A DNA stretch of 64,000 nt from Candidatus Eisenbacteria bacterium (GTDB lineage Bacteria; Eisenbacteria; RBG-16-71-46; JAFGJU01), in assembly GCA_026388185.1 (NCBI GenBank), contig JAPLKG010000017.1, positions 222,081 through 286,080 of the forward strand. Direction: 5' to 3'. This document shows, piece after piece, positions 45,913 through 54,457 of this stretch. The notes beneath the pieces are model-generated. The model did not search any database, was not told where the DNA came from, and saw nothing but the letters and a program-made list of their open reading frames with translations. Position 1 is the first letter of the stretch; each line of letters begins with the position of its first letter. The translations under genes were made by a program, and so were the position numbers.

Positions 45913-47753
45913 GATTGACTCTCCTTCTCCGGGGTTCGGTCGGCCCTTCTGAGCGTGAAAGTGAAGGTGGTTCCTCTTCCTTCCCGGCTCTCAACGCCGA
46001 CCACGCCGCCGTGAGCCTTCACGATTTCCTTAACGATGGCAAGTCCCAGCCCCGCTCCCGTCTCCGTTCCTTGGTCCGGGACGCGGAAGAACTGTTCGAA
46101 CACTCTCGGGAGATACTTGCTTGGGATGCCCTTGCCCGTATCGGAAATCGAGAATCGGACCGTCTTCTCCTCGGCCGTCGCAGAAACGCTAACGCGGCCC
46201 CCGGCCGGCGTGAACTTGAGCGCGTTCGAGACCAGGTTGCCAAATACGTGACCGATCCGTGTCGTGTCAACCCAGACGTCGGGCAAGTCGTCCGGCACCT
46301 CGACGCTCATAGTCACTCCCTGGTCCTGGGCTGCCCGATGGAACGGGTCCAGAGCCTCCGACACCATCGCGCGAGAGGAGATCGCACGAAGTTCTAGTTG
46401 AGCTCTCCCGGATTCAATGCGACTGATGTCCAGTAGATTGCTGAGAATACCGTGGAGTCGATTGCTGTCCTCGCCGGCCGCCAACAGAAGCTCTACCTGC
46501 TTCTCCGTGAGAGGTCCCACTTTTTCCTCGAGCAGAAGGTGGATGGCCATGCGAATGGAAGTGAGCGGAGTCTTGAGCTGATGCGATACCGTCGAGATTA
46601 CTCCCTTCCTCAACTCATCCTGTTGCCGGAGCTGCGTGACGTCTTGAAGCGTCAGTACGATTCCAATGGGTAACCTTTCGCTGTCCAGGATGGGCACCGC
46701 TTGCGGACGAAAGTATCTCTCTTCTCCGTTCACAAAATGCTGAACAAATCTTCGATCGTTCTGTTTGGACGTCGCGGCGCCGCCCTTGAGGACGTCGTTG
46801 TACAGATCTACGATCCATCTCAATGACGAGTCTGATATTTGTGAGCCGGGTCGTAGCCCGAAAACGGTCTTCGCCGTCTCAGTCGCCAGCTCCACGCTCC
46901 CGTGCATGTCAATTGCGGCAATCGCCTCGGGTAGACTGTCAAACGCTTGTTGCGTGGCCCGCTGGATCCGAACCAGTCTGGCTTGATCGGAGCGGCGAAA
47001 TTCGCGGAGACTGGCCGCCATCGCGTTGAAAGCTTCGGAAAGGTGTCCGATCTCGTCTCGAGAAGTGCTTTGTACAACCAGATCCAGATTCCCGCGCCTG
47101 ATGTCGTCCGCGGATTCTATGAGGCGATTTATCGGGCCGAGAATCCATCTTCCGGCAAAGATCATGAATCCCACGGCAACGATTGTGCCAATCAAAAGAT
47201 AGAGATACATTCGCTGCCGGGCGGCGGCGGCGCTCGTGCGAGCTATCTCGTTCGCGTCGTTCATGTTTTGTTGATTGAGTTGAAGGATCTCGTCCGCCGT
47301 GTTCTTGATCTGGTCAAATAGCGGGAGGAAAGAGGTAAAGTAGGAGGCTCGCCTGGCGGCCAGCGGGATCTTTGGATCCAGCACGCCGTCTAGCGTCCTC
47401 TGGTACTGGCTAAAGAGCTGCTGAAGACGAGCCGCCCGCTCGCCTTCTCCAGGGACAGTGATGTTGCCCAGTTCGATCTCGAGCTCCTTCTCGAAAGCCA
47501 ATTCGTTCTCGCGGACAAGCTTCGTTCCCTCTTCCGTATAACCCATGAGTATGAACAGCACCCCGCTGTCGGTGCGTTCCAGGGCCTCCTTCATCTGCTG
47601 ACAAGCTACAACGCTCCGGTAGTTCTCGCGCAGGATGACGTCGATTGATCTTCCCAGCTTGGTGAGATGGAGGATACTCTGCGCGCCGATGACCAGGATG
47701 ATCACAAGCAGCCCGCCGAATCCCAGAGACAGCTTTTGACGGATTCCCAGCAT
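45909..47753 (-). CDS. HAMP-PAS sensor histidine kinase of the kdp locus
   Basis: 614 residues. Membrane helices near 8-28 and 185-207 flank an extracytoplasmic helical sensor. Then HAMP (about 205-260), PAS (about 270-375, AFDSLPEAIAAIDMHGSVEL), HisKA with H391 in SHQLKTPL, and HATPase_c with N box LVSNALKFTPAGG and DTGKGIPSKYLPRVFEQF. It is not the kinase half of KdpD (no KdpD helices), so the sensor pair was replaced. ATG with GTGGAG upstream, about 37 nt behind a sigma-54-type promoter. Its stop overlaps the start of the 27-residue peptide gene, so it is the first gene of the structural kdp operon. Confidence 0.92.
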   Translation of the reverse strand: MLGIRQKLSLGFGGLLVIILVIGAQSILHLTKLGRSIDVILRENYRSVVACQQMKEALERTDSGVLFILMGYTEEGTKLVRENELAFEKELEIELGNITVPGEGERAARLQQLFSQYQRTLDGVLDPKIPLAARRASYFTSFLPLFDQIKNTADEILQLNQQNMNDANEIARTSAAAARQRMYLYLLIGTIVAVGFMIFAGRWILGPINRLIESADDIRRGNLDLVVQSTSRDEIGHLSEAFNAMAASLREFRRSDQARLVRIQRATQQAFDSLPEAIAAIDMHGSVELATETAKTVFGLRPGSQISDSSLRWIVDLYNDVLKGGAATSKQNDRRFVQHFVNGEERYFRPQAVPILDSERLPIGIVLTLQDVTQLRQQDELRKGVISTVSHQLKTPLTSIRMAIHLLLEEKVGPLTEKQVELLLAAGEDSNRLHGILSNLLDISRIESGRAQLELRAISSRAMVSEALDPFHRAAQDQGVTMSVEVPDDLPDVWVDTTRIGHVFGNLVSNALKFTPAGGRVSVSATAEEKTVRFSISDTGKGIPSKYLPRVFEQFFRVPDQGTETGAGLGLAIVKEIVKAHGGVVGVESREGRGTTFTFTLRRADRTPEKESQS

Positions 47754-47800
47754 TATCGTTCTCCACTTTTCCAGTGCTCTGCTATTACCCTTTTCTATTA

Positions 47801-47816
47801 CGCAGGCAATGTGCCA
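47801..47816 (-). promoter_or_regulatory. sigma-54 (-24/-12) promoter of the kinase-kdp operon
   Basis: TGGCACATTGCCTGCG on the minus strand. The -24 half is perfect, GG and GC are exactly spaced, and the -12 half is CTGCG instead of TTGCA. The predicted start near 47790 is 37 nt before the kinase ATG. The gene just upstream encodes a sigma-54 activator, which supports the call. Confidence 0.7.
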
Positions 47817-47838
47817 ACAGATTTGTTACCTTAACCTG

Positions 47839-47892
47839 TTGAAAGATGGAGATGATTCCGGGCCGCGCAAGGGTAAACCTTAAATCTTTCAA
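47839..47892. promoter_or_regulatory. candidate activator site: 9-bp inverted repeat upstream of the kdp promoter
   Basis: TTGAAAGAT (47839-47847) and ATCTTTCAA (47884-47892) are exact reverse complements, centred about 75 bp upstream of the predicted start. The half-sites are 45 bp apart centre to centre, about four helical turns. Confidence 0.45.
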
Positions 47893-47987
47893 GAAACCGG
47901 AAGAAAACGCATTGAAGACTGCAAGGCGATATCAAGAAGGAAGTGAGATGACCGAGAAAAGAAGGAAGGGCGGAGGTGTGCGGACCT

Positions 47988-49316
47988 TCAGATTCCGTAC
48001 TTCTTGCGGCGACGCCAGAGGGTGGCCTGGTCGATTCCAAGAACATCTGCAGCTTCCTGCAGCGATTTCGTGGTGGCGAGAATTCGCCGTATGTGCTGTT
48101 CCTCGATTTTCTCGACCGTGACAGGATCGCCTATGCCGGGAGCCATTTCACTCGGGAGCAACGCCGTGGGAAGGCACTCGATGCCGACGCGATCGGTCTG
48201 ACAAAGAATGGCGGCCCGCTCGACAACGTTACTCAACTCCCTGATGTTTCCCGGCCAGCGATATTGCTTCAGCGCCTCCAGCGCCTCGTCAGTGAAGCCG
48301 GCGAAGGACCGGTGGCTGTTGCGACCACAGAATGCGAGTAGTCTCTCTGCAAGCGTGACGACATCATCCGGCCGTTCTCGCAACGGAGGAATCTCAATCT
48401 GAATGACGTTGAGCCGATAAAAGAGGTCTTCTCGAAACCGTCCTGCGGCCACCGCCTGCTCCAGGTCCACGTTCGTCGCTGCGATGATGCGCACGTCCGC
48501 TCGTCGCGTCGTGTAGTCGCCAACCCGCTCGTATTCTCTGTCCTGTGCGAAACGCAGAAGTTTCGGTTGCAGGGACAGAGGCAAATCGCCTATCTCATCC
48601 AAGAAGAGCGTGCCGTTATCACAGGCTGCGACGCGACCGGGATTATCACGAACGGCTCCAGTAAAGGCTCCCCTTACGTGCCCGAAAAGCTCGCTCTCCA
48701 AGAGCTCGGAAGAGAAGGATGGACACGAGACGATGCCCATGGGTTTCTCCGCGCGATTGCTCCACGCGTGAATGGCGCGCGCAAGCACGGTCTTACCCGT
48801 TCCGCTCTCGCCTCTGAGAAGAATTGTGGCGTCGGACGGCGCCACCTGCCGCGCCAGAGCCACGGCGTGCTGCATGGCCGAACCGGTACTCGAGAAGTCA
48901 ATCTCGGGACGCGTTCGACCGAGATCTTCCTGCAATGCGGCAACCCGTTCCTCCAGCACTCGCATTTCGTGCACCTTTTGAACGGCCAATTTGACCTGGG
49001 CAGGCGTGAAAGGTTTCGGAATGTAGTCCGTTGCCCCGCGGCGCATGGCTTCGACGGCAGTCTCGATGGAGGCGTAGGCAGTGATGACAATGATCTTGAG
49101 CCAAGGACACGTGGCCAGCAGAGCGGGAATCAGGTCAAGCCCGTCATCGGTCCCGAGTCGCAAATCCACAAACGCAAGTTCGAAAGCTCTTCTCGACGCC
49201 TCAGCCAGGGCGTCCTGAAAATTGCTGACGGCGATGACTTTGTGACCTTCCGTCTCGAGACACACCGACAAGGTCTTGCGAATGTTGATCTCGTCGTCCA
49301 CGACGAGAATGTTCAA
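47988..49316 (-). CDS. NtrC-family sigma-54 response regulator of the kdp locus
   Basis: 442 residues. Receiver domain 1-115 with phospho-acceptor D51 (FVDLRLGTDDGLD) and K101. AAA+ domain with Walker A GESGTGKT (169-176), GAFTGA loop (216-221) and DEIGDLPLSLQPKLL. Fis-type HTH at the end (LQEAADVLGIDQATLWRRRK). It activates sigma-54 polymerase. Its own promoter at 49376-49404 is of the sigma-70 type, so it can be made constitutively and then switch on the downstream kinase-kdp operon. The usual KdpE is an OmpR-type regulator without AAA+ domain. TTG start with a weak SD. Confidence 0.93.
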   Translation of the reverse strand: MNILVVDDEINIRKTLSVCLETEGHKVIAVSNFQDALAEASRRAFELAFVDLRLGTDDGLDLIPALLATCPWLKIIVITAYASIETAVEAMRRGATDYIPKPFTPAQVKLAVQKVHEMRVLEERVAALQEDLGRTRPEIDFSSTGSAMQHAVALARQVAPSDATILLRGESGTGKTVLARAIHAWSNRAEKPMGIVSCPSFSSELLESELFGHVRGAFTGAVRDNPGRVAACDNGTLFLDEIGDLPLSLQPKLLRFAQDREYERVGDYTTRRADVRIIAATNVDLEQAVAAGRFREDLFYRLNVIQIEIPPLRERPDDVVTLAERLLAFCGRNSHRSFAGFTDEALEALKQYRWPGNIRELSNVVERAAILCQTDRVGIECLPTALLPSEMAPGIGDPVTVEKIEEQHIRRILATTKSLQEAADVLGIDQATLWRRRKKYGI

Positions 49317-49375
49317 CGCTTGACCGGATGTGGTTTCGATTTGTGGCCTCCCTTCGCCTCCATGCCTTGAGCAAC

Positions 49376-49404
49376 AGCATACTAAATCGATGCTGGAAAA
49401 TCAA
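49376..49404 (-). promoter_or_regulatory. sigma-70-type promoter of the response regulator gene
   Basis: TTGATT, 17 bp, TATGCT on the minus strand; leader about 53 nt. A further palindrome, CATGAA-TTG-TTCATG, lies upstream at 49492-49506. Confidence 0.65.
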
Positions 49405-49543
49405 TTTGGGACGACGCCCGATTGTGTACCGCATTGCGGGGAAATTGACTCCCCGGGAATTTGCCGCTAACGTTGAACTTGAAGAGGCTCTCATGAATTG
49501 TTCATGCACCTTCCACCGCGATCTTCGCCGGACCGAATAGAAA

Positions 49544-52405
49544 TCAAAGCGAATCAAAATCGAAAACAGCCTCGACTCTGTTTTCCCCGTCTTCTATGCG
49601 ATGAACCCACCTGATGCCGAGAATGAGGGGAAAGCGTAAATTGAAAAAGTGCGTTTCGAAACCCGTTTCAACTCCGGCCGAACGGTAGGGTGTTTTGGCG
49701 TTGCCATCCATTCCAATCGTGTAATCGTAAAACAGCCTTCCTTTTATCCGTTTCAGATACGCAAATGAACCCAACGAAACATCGGGACAAAACACCGGAA
49801 ACGTGTATGACGCCGAGGCATGCGCGAGTTTTTTGTGGAACACGGAATCGTATCCGCGCGAGAATGGGAGGGAAATCGGAAACAGGTAATTATCCGGCTT
49901 CTGTTCCTCCCATGCGGCCCGGTACACGAAACTGTGGTGTTTCACGAACCCGGGAAGATAAAGAATCGCCTGCGATAGAAATTGCGAACCCCGGTAATCG
50001 GTTCTAAACGGGGCGTGCCGGTACTCGATTTGCAGATCCTGAGCCCAGCGCGGCGCCACGTCGCGAATCGCGCCTTCCCGGTAACGCGAGAATGTGAGCC
50101 GGTAATGAAGCGGGACCAGGCTGCCGCTAGGCGGGTCCGGCCGGTCCTCAGCGTATTTGTCCGAAACACGGTTGAATGACGCATCCAGGCTGGCCTGGAA
50201 TCGAGTGATATGAATATCCCGAGATAGATCCAGCGGGATGCTCAATCCCAGACGAGTCGAGGTTTCCGTCCATGAGTCCGTTCGTTCTTGGTCTTCCTCG
50301 TCCTTGAATACAATCTCTTTTTCTCCGCGGCTCAATCCGAGATCGATCACCGGAAATAGCCCGGCGTAAACAACGTCTGCGTCAAGCCGGACACTGGAAT
50401 CTTTCGTGTCAATCATGGGTCCGAAGGTAAGCGATGTCGTATTAAGTTTATCCCTGGAAACCAGAAGTAGCCCGAATTCATGAGAACCCGAAACAGGATA
50501 CCAGGAATGCACATTCAGAAGATGCGAAAACGGCTTGTAGTCCTGAATCGGGTAAATTACTCTCGGGATCTGTGATTCGTCCAGCATGGGTCCGTTTTCC
50601 TGGGCTGCAAGCGTTTTTGCGTAACCGGTCGCATCCGCAGCCGCTGAATCCGGCTCTGTCCACAGGGAAGGATCGAAATCCGCTTCGCATACTTCCATCC
50701 CGTCGGGCGAATATCCGGAAAAAAGTAGTTTTTTCCCGTTAGGTGAAACCTGCGGCGAGAATGCACCATAGGGTAGGGATGTGACCTGGTATTCGATATT
50801 GGTCTCCATATCCACGGCATGGATGTTATCGATTCCAGATTTCGGGGAACTGAACAGGACCCAGTGGTCGAAGAGTACGGGATGGGAAATACCGGCCCAG
50901 CCGGGTGCAAGGGCTTCACGGGTTTGGCAGGACTTGACGTCAAGAACGGATATGCCCTTACCGCGATCGTCCTGGAATGTGAAAACGATGCTCTGCCCGT
51001 CCGGAGACCAGCATGGGGACTGAAGGAATGCGTTATCCGAACTCGGAATCCGCTCGAGAAGTCCTCCCGTTCCTACGTCAAGGATGACCAGTGCGCACCT
51101 CCTGTCCTTTTCGAATTCTACGGCAGCGATGCGCCCGCCGTCCGGTGAAAATGAAGGATTGAAATATGGAAATCCGCCGGCTATCCTGTGGGTTTCCCCG
51201 GTACGGACGTCCATGACCACGATGGACGGTAGGGTTCTCGCCCCCCAGCGTATGTCAGGAATGCCTTCATCCCAGACGATTTTCCCGGCAGCCACCGAAC
51301 TCCTCGTGCCGTTCGGCTCCAGGGGCGATATCTGTTTCAGTATTCTTTCGTTTTCCCTGGTATCAATGGCCACGATGGACCAGGGAACGGCGTAGCTCCA
51401 TTCTTGCGCGACGACCGTACTGTCGTCCAGGTATTGCGGAAAGCGATATTTCGTCCAGGTCGAAGGCTTCCGATTCAGTATCCGGTACTGCGGGTACGTC
51501 CTGACAGGGATCTGGTTTCTCCATGCCTCTTCCAATTCGACCAGGGTTTCTTCGTACAATTGTGACACGCTCTTTTCTGTTTCTTTCTTGATGGCGTTTG
51601 AAAACGAAAACGGCCAGAACGACCATTCTGACGTTCTTCTAATGATGCGATTCCAGACCGAAGGTCCGTATTCTTGTCTGACGTGGGAGACGAGCGGATA
51701 ACCCAGCTCATACCAGTTCGGCGTCCAGTCTCTGTAGGAGCCGATGTACTCCTTTGAATAGGAATACCGTATATTGTTCAGAAGCTGGGTCCGTATGCCC
51801 ATGCCGAATTCGGGAATGCGACCCCGACCGTTTCTCGTTAGCGCCGTTTCCATGCCTACCGCATCGCCTTCCCACCACCATAAGGGGATTGAGAACATCG
51901 ATAACGCGGAAACGCCCGATTCGCCGCTTACCCAACCGGCAAATCGGGTGAATCCCGTATTCACCTTGTCGAACTGGACCATGTGTCTGCCTTCATGAGC
52001 AGCAAGCAGCCTGTACCATTCCCCCGATCCCGTAAAAGTCCCCTGCACGGGCAGGTGGTACCATTCGGATTTTCGAGGCGCAAGCATGACATAACCGTTT
52101 GCGTTTGCACCCTGATTGGTCAGAAACAGCGAAATCCGTTTTCTTTTCGCGTCCAGCGTTTGATTGAGCGGGCCGTACAGGTATTCCATCGTATTGGCGA
52201 CTCTCAGTCCCTCCTCGGAAAGCTCGTCAGGAAAAACGATCTCAAAATGCGCAGTCTCGATTGTTTTCCATCGGATGCCCGGAGGATTTTGGTAGGTGTC
52301 GATCATCTGGGCGTGAGTCAACGCCGGCAGAATCATCGCCGGAAGGAGCCATTTTAGAATGGATTTGCTGAATGCCATGGTGTTTTGAAATCGCGTGATG
52401 GTCAT
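49544..52405 (-). CDS. exported HExxH protein with TolB-like propeller and C-terminal beta-barrel
   Basis: 953 residues. Signal peptide about 10-32 (ending LTHA). The first 300 residues resemble peptidase-MA/gluzincin domains: H137-E-x-x-H141 in AAHEGRHMVQFDK and a downstream WWWEGDAVGMET with a possible third metal ligand. Residues about 330-600 have TolB/WD40-like propeller blades (NPSFSPDGGRIAAVEF, PCWSPDGQSIVFTFQDD). The last about 330 residues are amphipathic beta strands ending in VEAVFDFDSL, like an outer-membrane barrel. A surface metalloprotease is plausible. Base composition is poorer in GC than the neighbours (28/60 and 26/60 in two lines I counted), and it lies next to ssrA, so it may be acquired. 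Confidence 0.78.
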   Translation of the reverse strand: MTITRFQNTMAFSKSILKWLLPAMILPALTHAQMIDTYQNPPGIRWKTIETAHFEIVFPDELSEEGLRVANTMEYLYGPLNQTLDAKRKRISLFLTNQGANANGYVMLAPRKSEWYHLPVQGTFTGSGEWYRLLAAHEGRHMVQFDKVNTGFTRFAGWVSGESGVSALSMFSIPLWWWEGDAVGMETALTRNGRGRIPEFGMGIRTQLLNNIRYSYSKEYIGSYRDWTPNWYELGYPLVSHVRQEYGPSVWNRIIRRTSEWSFWPFSFSNAIKKETEKSVSQLYEETLVELEEAWRNQIPVRTYPQYRILNRKPSTWTKYRFPQYLDDSTVVAQEWSYAVPWSIVAIDTRENERILKQISPLEPNGTRSSVAAGKIVWDEGIPDIRWGARTLPSIVVMDVRTGETHRIAGGFPYFNPSFSPDGGRIAAVEFEKDRRCALVILDVGTGGLLERIPSSDNAFLQSPCWSPDGQSIVFTFQDDRGKGISVLDVKSCQTREALAPGWAGISHPVLFDHWVLFSSPKSGIDNIHAVDMETNIEYQVTSLPYGAFSPQVSPNGKKLLFSGYSPDGMEVCEADFDPSLWTEPDSAAADATGYAKTLAAQENGPMLDESQIPRVIYPIQDYKPFSHLLNVHSWYPVSGSHEFGLLLVSRDKLNTTSLTFGPMIDTKDSSVRLDADVVYAGLFPVIDLGLSRGEKEIVFKDEEDQERTDSWTETSTRLGLSIPLDLSRDIHITRFQASLDASFNRVSDKYAEDRPDPPSGSLVPLHYRLTFSRYREGAIRDVAPRWAQDLQIEYRHAPFRTDYRGSQFLSQAILYLPGFVKHHSFVYRAAWEEQKPDNYLFPISLPFSRGYDSVFHKKLAHASASYTFPVFCPDVSLGSFAYLKRIKGRLFYDYTIGMDGNAKTPYRSAGVETGFETHFFNLRFPLILGIRWVHRIEDGENRVEAVFDFDSL

Positions 52406-52490
52406 TTTCTCCTCCCACGCCCGAGTCCCTGGGTCTGAATCGAAAATGGATCACAGATCGCAATGAATTCCCACGCCAGGGCGAAGAATG

Positions 52491-52519
52491 TTTATATAGG
52501 AGATTCGATTCCGTGTCAA
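52491..52519 (-). promoter_or_regulatory. sigma-70-type promoter of the HExxH protein gene
   Basis: TTGACA, 17 bp, TATAAA on the minus strand; leader about 80 nt, GGAGGAG before the ATG at 52405. The rest of the gap up to the tmRNA (52520-52700) shows a small hairpin, ACCGG-ACA-CCGGT (52673-52685), and no gene that I can support. Confidence 0.75.
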
Positions 52520-52700
52520 GATGCGTGGGCATCCGGATTGACGTGGAGAATTTTGCCTATCTTCTGAGGCGCGTTGAAGAGAAAGTCAAGGAAATGCACA
52601 GCGAAGTGCCGGAGACCATTCGCTTGAAGGAGGTGCAACTCATCGCTGAACAGCGCCGGGGCCTTCAATCGCACCGGACACCGGTTCGAGTTCTCTGCTT

Positions 52701-53052
52701 TGGTGGAGGCGGCGGGAATCGAACCCGCGTCCGAAGAAGTTTAAACGTAAGCCGCTACGTGCGTAGTCTATCTTTTATTTCTCGCGTCCTCCGTCTCCGA
52801 CAGACAGGATACGGAGGGCGCCAGCCCGCTAAATCTCGCTTCCTACCCACGGGCGAAGAGAGGAAGCCAGCCTGCCTTCGTCGGCGCCCTTCTCCGCCTC
52901 AACAGGCGAAGGCGGGAAGGACGTGGCTACAGTCTATGCAGCCAGGGCCAACTGTGTGTTGGCATTTGAATTTTCCCACTTGTTTAACGAGCCAATGGGG
53001 ACCTCGGCACGCTGCTTGCGTCTCTGCCTCCCCGTCGAAACCAGGCGCCCCC
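52701..53052 (-). ncRNA. ssrA: transfer-messenger RNA
   Basis: 352 nt including CCA. The 5' end GGGGGCG pairs with CGCCTCC before A-CCA, with one G-T pair. The 3' part has the typical T-arm GGTTCGATTCCCGCC. The tag frame (minus strand, 52963 to 52934) reads ANTQLALAA then TAG. It rescues stalled ribosomes together with SmpB, whose gene is 5.5 kb away. It follows tRNA-Lys by 26 nt and probably shares its promoter. Confidence 0.95.
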
Positions 53053-53078
53053 ACTTTCAAATGCAGGAGAAGAAGGTT

Positions 53079-53151
53079 TGCGCCGTGGAGGAGTCGAACC
53101 TCCGACCTACTGATTAAGAGTCAGTTGCTCCACCAATTGAGCTAACGGCGC
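53079..53151 (-). tRNA. tRNA-Lys (anticodon CTT)
   Basis: 73 nt, CCA not encoded. Acceptor GCGCCGT/ACGGCGC, discriminator A, anticodon loop CTCTTAA, T-loop GTTCGAC. It lies directly upstream of ssrA. Confidence 0.96.
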
Positions 53152-53193
53152 AACGATTGTTCCGGGGAAAGAGAAGCCCAGCAACCGAGTTAG

Positions 53194-53222
53194 AACATAA
53201 CACCTGGAGCGTGGACTGTCAA
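53194..53222 (-). promoter_or_regulatory. promoter of tRNA-Lys and ssrA
   Basis: TTGACA, 17 bp, TATGTT on the minus strand, about 36 nt before the tRNA. Perfect -35 box and optimal spacing. Confidence 0.8.
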
Positions 53223-53227
53223 GAGGT

Positions 53228-53295
53228 GCGCGTGACGTGGCGCAGATGACGTGGTGTCAAGCCCTGGCGCCGCGCGCGTGACGTGGCGCAGATGA
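53228..53295. repeat. 22-nt perfect direct repeat between divergent stable-RNA promoters
   Basis: The copies at 53228-53249 and 53274-53295 (GCGCGTGACGTGGCGCAGAT then GA) are identical, offset 46 bp. A third partial copy (ATGACGTGG) lies between them. They fill the space between the tRNA-Lys/ssrA promoter and the tRNA-Pro cluster promoter. Confidence 0.85.
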
Positions 53296-53317
53296 ACGCC
53301 CGCAACATTCCCCAGTA

Positions 53318-53346
53318 TTGACACGGCCGCGCCCATTGCCTATGAT
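53318..53346 (+). promoter_or_regulatory. promoter of the tRNA-Pro-Arg-His-Arg cluster
   Basis: TTGACA, 17 bp, TATGAT on the plus strand, about 21 nt between the predicted start and the first tRNA. Confidence 0.85.
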
Positions 53347-53373
53347 GAGGATGGCGTGTTTCGCATTCGAAAT

Positions 53374-53451
<78 letters not shown>

Positions 53452-53550
53452 TTCTTGTGATCCCCTGCCGGCGCGGGCAAGAGTGCTCCTCAGTAGTGTA
53501 AGTCGAACAGCAAGTGCCGCAACGCACGGCGGCGCCGGTGCATCGATAGC

Positions 53551-53627
53551 GCGCCTGTAGCTCAGCTGGATAGAGCAACGGATTTCTAATCCGTTGGTCG
53601 GGGGTTCGAATCCCTTCAGGCGCGCCA
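53551..53627 (+). tRNA. tRNA-Arg (anticodon TCT)
   Basis: 77 nt with encoded CCA. Acceptor GCGCCTG/CAGGCGC, anticodon loop TTTCTAA, T-loop GTTCGAA, discriminator G. Read in the same cluster as tRNA-Pro. Confidence 0.96.
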
Positions 53628-53635
53628 TGACAGGC

Positions 53636-53712
53636 GGTGGACGTAGCTCAGCTGGTAGAGCGCTGGACTGTGGATCCAGCTGCCGCGGGTTCAAATCCCG
53701 TCGTCCACCCCA
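53636..53712 (+). tRNA. tRNA-His (anticodon GTG)
   Basis: 77 nt including the extra G at -1 opposite C73 and an encoded CCA. Acceptor GTGGACG/CGTCCAC, anticodon loop CTGTGGA. Confidence 0.95.
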
Positions 53713-53730
53713 CCACTTCTTTCCTGCAAT

Positions 53731-53785
<55 letters not shown>

Positions 53786-53804
<19 letters not shown>

Positions 53805-54448
53805 CACCCTATCCCCTCGAGGTACATCTTCCGGAGATGCCGCCTCAGGGAACCGAGCGCTCGTCCCCTGTGACTCAGCCTGTTCTTGAGAACCGGACTG
53901 AGCTCGGCGAAGCTGGATTTCTTGCCTTCCGGGATGAATACCGGATCGTAGCCGAAACCGTTCCGCCCCCTGGGCTCGAATGCGATGCGCCCCGGACACT
54001 GACCCCTGAAAATCTTCTCAGTTCCGCCGGGAATGGCGAGGGCGATCACACATTTGAATCTTGCAATTCTCTGCTCCTTCGGTAGTGATTGAAGAACATC
54101 GAGGAGCTTCTTCACGTTGTCGGCGTAGGTCGCATTCTCTCCCGCATATCTTGAAGAGAGAACTCCGGGCCTGCCCTCGAGTATGTCTACTTCAAGACCC
54201 GTGTCGTCCCCTATTGAAGGGAGCCCCGTGAAATCGCTCGCAAGTCGGGCCTTCAAGAGCGCGTTGTCCTTGAGGGAATCCTTCCCTTCTTTCGGGTCAG
54301 GGGCACCGGGGAAGTCACTCAGGGACAGGATCTCCAGCCACTTGGCGGAAAGAATCTCCGTGACCTCCTTGAGTTTGTCACGGTTTCCGGAGGAGAGGAC
54401 TATTCGAAGTCTGTCGTTGGACGCGGCCACCCGTTTAGTAGATTTCAT
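53786..54448 (-). CDS. rdgB: RdgB/HAM1 XTP/dITP pyrophosphatase
   Basis: 220 residues. The family motifs SSGNRDKLKEVTEIL, YAGENATYADNVKKLL and RNGFGYDPVFIPEGKKSSFA are intact. It removes non-canonical purine nucleotides such as XTP and dITP from the pool. The last residues (TPGRS) are encoded by the strand opposite to tRNA-Arg(TCG), so the C-terminus lies in the tRNA. It is the last gene of the smpB-rdgB cluster. Confidence 0.95.
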
Positions 54449-54457
54449 CTTCCCACA

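Noticed and set aside
49340-53052. Genomic island with attachment repeat of the ssrA 3' end
   Set aside because: No second copy of the tmRNA 3' end in the right orientation was found on the far side of the low-GC gene, and no integrase gene is present. A CCTTCGCCTCCATGCC stretch near 49350 has the wrong orientation.
52513-53145. Long plus-strand open frame across the tmRNA and tRNA-Lys region
   Set aside because: Most of it is antisense to tmRNA and tRNA-Lys, no SD, no recognisable family. The first 60 codons look protein-like, but nothing supports a gene.
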